Below, in pieces: positions 62,188 to 64,000 of a stretch of 64,000 bases of DNA (positions within the stretch are counted from its first letter, which is position 1; each line of letters begins with the position of its first letter). The stretch is taken from positions 4,650,001-4,714,000 of the forward strand of contig NZ_CP108383.1 in assembly GCF_035958815.1 (NCBI RefSeq). The letters are read 5' to 3'. The position numbers and the translations under genes are program-made. Under the pieces are notes generated by a model. That model made no database searches. It saw only the letters and a program-made list of their open reading frames with translations, and was not told the DNA's origin. The stretch is from Nocardia sp. NBC_01327. GTDB lineage: Bacteria > Actinomycetota > Actinomycetes > Mycobacteriales > Mycobacteriaceae.

Positions 62188-63564
62188 ATGTACGCGATCG
62201 ACGATCAGATCATCGACCGGGCCCGCGTCGGCGACGACTACTTGCAGCCCTTGCTGGCGGCGGTGCACTGCAGCCCCCACCACCGTCCCCGATGTTTGTG
62301 CAGCGCAAGCGAAACCGGTGGGGTCGATATGTACGTCGCCCGCATCAGTGGCCGATACGTGCTCAAACGCATGCCTGGCACCGGACCACATCATGCCTCC
62401 GTATGCGCGTCCTACACCCAGCCGATGGAATTGACCGGCTTAGCGCCTCTGCTCGGCACCGCGATTCGTGAACAACCCAGCACTGGACTCACACGCCTCG
62501 CGCTCGGATTCCCTATGGCCCGCAGCACAGGTCGCGCCGCGGCCCAGGCCGACACCGGTGGTATCGAGGCGCCGGGCGAGGTGGACGTCTCCAAGCTGTC
62601 GTTGCGTGCATTGCTTCACTTTCTCTGGGACGAAGCCGAATTCGTTCGCTGGGTGCCGGCGATGTCGGGCAGGCGCAGCTGGCCCGCGATCCGCCGATAC
62701 GTACTCATGGCAGCGGAAACGAAAACGACCAAAACCCGGGATCTATCCGAACTGCTCTGGGTACCCGAACCGTTCACCGTCGCCGCGAAAGCCGACATCG
62801 CTGCCCGCCGCACCGCCGCGTTCGCCCGGCTGGTCGGTACCGGCAAGCACCGCAAGCTCATGCTCGCCCTCGGCGAAGTCAAGGACATCGCCCCTGCCCG
62901 TTTCGGACGGCACAAGCTGCTGATCAAACACGCCCCCGACTGTCCGTTCATGATCGAGCCCGACACTTTCACCCACCTGCGCCACGCCTTCGCTACCGAA
63001 CTCGCACTGCGCCAGGCCCTTCCGGACTCCAAGCTGATCGTGCTGCTCACCTTCGGCGTCACAGCGGCCGGCGTGGCGGTCGCGGACCGCATCGCCCTGA
63101 TGAACGTGAGCACTGACTGGATCCCGTTCGAATCGGTCTTCGAGCACACCATGATCACCGGACTGATCGGCCACGGCCGCCGATTCACCAAATCCCTGCG
63201 CTACAACCAGCCCGCCACCAGCCCGCTCGCCTCGCTGGTACTCACCGACACCGACCCACCCACCGCCTGCTTCCTCGTCACAGCCACTACTACAGGACCA
63301 CCTCCGCAACCGGATCCGAATCTTCCTCTGAGGCAATGGATCTGGAACACCTCCGTTAACGCCATGCCCAGCATTCCACCGACCACGCGACACACCAGCA
63401 GAACTGACCTTGACCGGGCTCCGAGCCCACGCCACAACGCCGAGGAGGCACCCCACTCGACACCCACCAAGGAGGCACCGTCATGGCCGACACACCGCAC
63501 ACACCCGACGGACGATTCAATGAAGAACAGCTGCGCAACGACTTCCGCTTCTACCACTACATGA
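62188..63564 (+). CDS. DUF1173-like protein of the conjugative element
   Basis: 458 residues. The N-terminus has the family features HSSPHHRPRCLCSASE-type Cys/His motif (PHHRPRCLCSA) and MYVARISGRYVLKRMPGTGP, then HHASVCASY. The middle (about 130-250) is helical, and FEHTMITGLIGHGRRF lies in the C-terminal half. This is what I recall for DUF1173 proteins of conjugative plasmids (PF06666), function unknown. The last 80 codons overlap the start of the next gene, so the real stop may be earlier if the C-terminus is a chance extension. Confidence 0.6.
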   Translation: MYAIDDQIIDRARVGDDYLQPLLAAVHCSPHHRPRCLCSASETGGVDMYVARISGRYVLKRMPGTGPHHASVCASYTQPMELTGLAPLLGTAIREQPSTGLTRLALGFPMARSTGRAAAQADTGGIEAPGEVDVSKLSLRALLHFLWDEAEFVRWVPAMSGRRSWPAIRRYVLMAAETKTTKTRDLSELLWVPEPFTVAAKADIAARRTAAFARLVGTGKHRKLMLALGEVKDIAPARFGRHKLLIKHAPDCPFMIEPDTFTHLRHAFATELALRQALPDSKLIVLLTFGVTAAGVAVADRIALMNVSTDWIPFESVFEHTMITGLIGHGRRFTKSLRYNQPATSPLASLVLTDTDPPTACFLVTATTTGPPPQPDPNLPLRQWIWNTSVNAMPSIPPTTRHTSRTDLDRAPSPRHNAEEAPHSTPTKEAPSWPTHRTHPTDDSMKNSCATTSASTTT

Positions 63565-64000
63565 TCGGGTCGCTGAACTGGGCGATTGTCTCCGAAACCG
63601 AACTGCAGCAGATCACCGAGCAGATCGACGCCATCACCGACCGTTGGCGCGCCGCCCCAGCCCCCTGGAACAACCACTGGGACCACCTAGCCACTGCAGC
63701 GCAACGCTGGGAGCAGAACCCAGAAAGCATGCAACAGATGCTCGACCAGATCGCGGGGGACTATACACGCACCGGCACCACCGATCTGGCCAATCCTATC
63801 CAAGTCCGAAACTTGCTGATGGCAGGCGAACTGGCCGAATCGCGACGTACCGACATGGGCATCGGCAGCGACTCGGGCTCCCCAGACCATATCGATTTCG
63901 TCTACGGATATCTGACGAGCTATCGCGCCGCCGGTCACACGAGCTGGGCGTCGCTGCCGAGCTGGTCGGCTGCGCGCCGATGGCTTATCGACCGGGCAGC
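63483..64000 (+). CDS. Hypothetical conjugative-element protein, runs off window
   Basis: The ATG at 63483 follows CAAGGAGGCACCGTC, a strong ribosome site, and stays open to the window end (at least 172 codons). The product starts MADTPHTPDGRFNEEQLRND and contains YHYMIGSLNWAIVSETELQQ, NNHWDHLATAAQRWEQNPES, and a C-terminal part rich in Ser/Ala (YGYLTSYRAAGHTSWASL). No family is recognised. It overlaps the end of the previous frame by 82 bp, and its good ribosome site makes it the more believable of the two in the overlap. Confidence 0.55.
   Translation, partial: MADTPHTPDGRFNEEQLRNDFRFYHYMIGSLNWAIVSETELQQITEQIDAITDRWRAAPAPWNNHWDHLATAAQRWEQNPESMQQMLDQIAGDYTRTGTTDLANPIQVRNLLMAGELAESRRTDMGIGSDSGSPDHIDFVYGYLTSYRAAGHTSWASLPSWSAARRWLIDRA

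Noticed and set aside
1..64000. CRISPR arrays, rRNA or tRNA genes
   Set aside because: No regular short repeats with spacers and no tRNA or rRNA signatures were noticed on reading; a dedicated scan was not possible.

Overview
The window is high-GC actinobacterial DNA, most likely from Nocardia or a close mycolate-forming relative. The support is codon bias, GTG/TTG starts, IS110-type transposases, HxlR and BTAD (SARP) regulators, a GAF/PAS-like family typical of these bacteria, and a cutinase-like esterase inside a conjugation operon. No rRNA, tRNA or CRISPR array was found.

Region 1 (1-8.7 kb) is an accessory patchwork. It holds an IS110-family transposase cut by the window start, a second complete one (2251-3606), several small proteins of unknown function, a CBM14-like four-cysteine peptide, and a PAS-domain protein. 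A dispersed element with three good copies of about 85 bp and two degenerate copies is scattered through 1.6-5.85 kb. At 8256-8414 there is a broken N-terminus of an FAD halogenase-like gene related to the intact one at 23339.

Region 2 (8.7-37.4 kb) is a specialised-metabolite gene cluster. Its left part has two HxlR-SCP2 regulators, a SnoaL-like protein, an MFS exporter and an SRPBCC protein. The first biosynthetic operon (13517-20724) has four tandem, overlapping DUF1702 (UnbL-like) genes, an MFS exporter and FAD halogenase-like gene 1; a cation/proton antiporter follows. A BTAD/SARP regulator reads the other way. The second operon (23339-33928) has halogenase-like genes 2 and 3, a type II thioesterase, a single-module PKS (KS-AT-DH-KR-ACP) and a 7Fe-type ferredoxin, ending at a strong hairpin. 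An SCP2 protein, a second SARP and a third MFS transporter close the cluster. Two candidate SARP operators (11-bp-period direct repeats) lie upstream of the first DUF1702 gene and the third MFS gene. DUF1702 proteins are known from enediyne clusters, but the PKS here does not have the enediyne PKS layout. My inference is a halogenated or oxidised polyketide chain made iteratively by one module; the product cannot be named.

Region 3 (37.5-44.7 kb) looks like ordinary chromosome. It has a minus-strand acyl-CoA ligase and alpha/beta hydrolase pair, a PHB-depolymerase-like esterase, two tandem GAF/PAS-like proteins and small unknown proteins.

Region 4 (about 44.9-64 kb, running off the window) is an actinobacterial conjugative element. 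It has a small HTH protein, a cutinase-like esterase, an M23/transglycosylase wall hydrolase, a ParA-like ATPase, a VirB2-like protein, a VirB8/TcpC-like protein, a VirB6-like protein, an SCO6880-like protein, a VirB4-like ATPase, a VirD4/TraG-like coupling ATPase, and DUF4913-like and DUF1173-like proteins. A three-gene tyrosine-recombinase module (56435-59563) sits reversed between the VirB4 and coupling-protein genes. A cutinase-like enzyme beside a peptidoglycan hydrolase suggests a conjugation machine adapted to cross a mycolate envelope.
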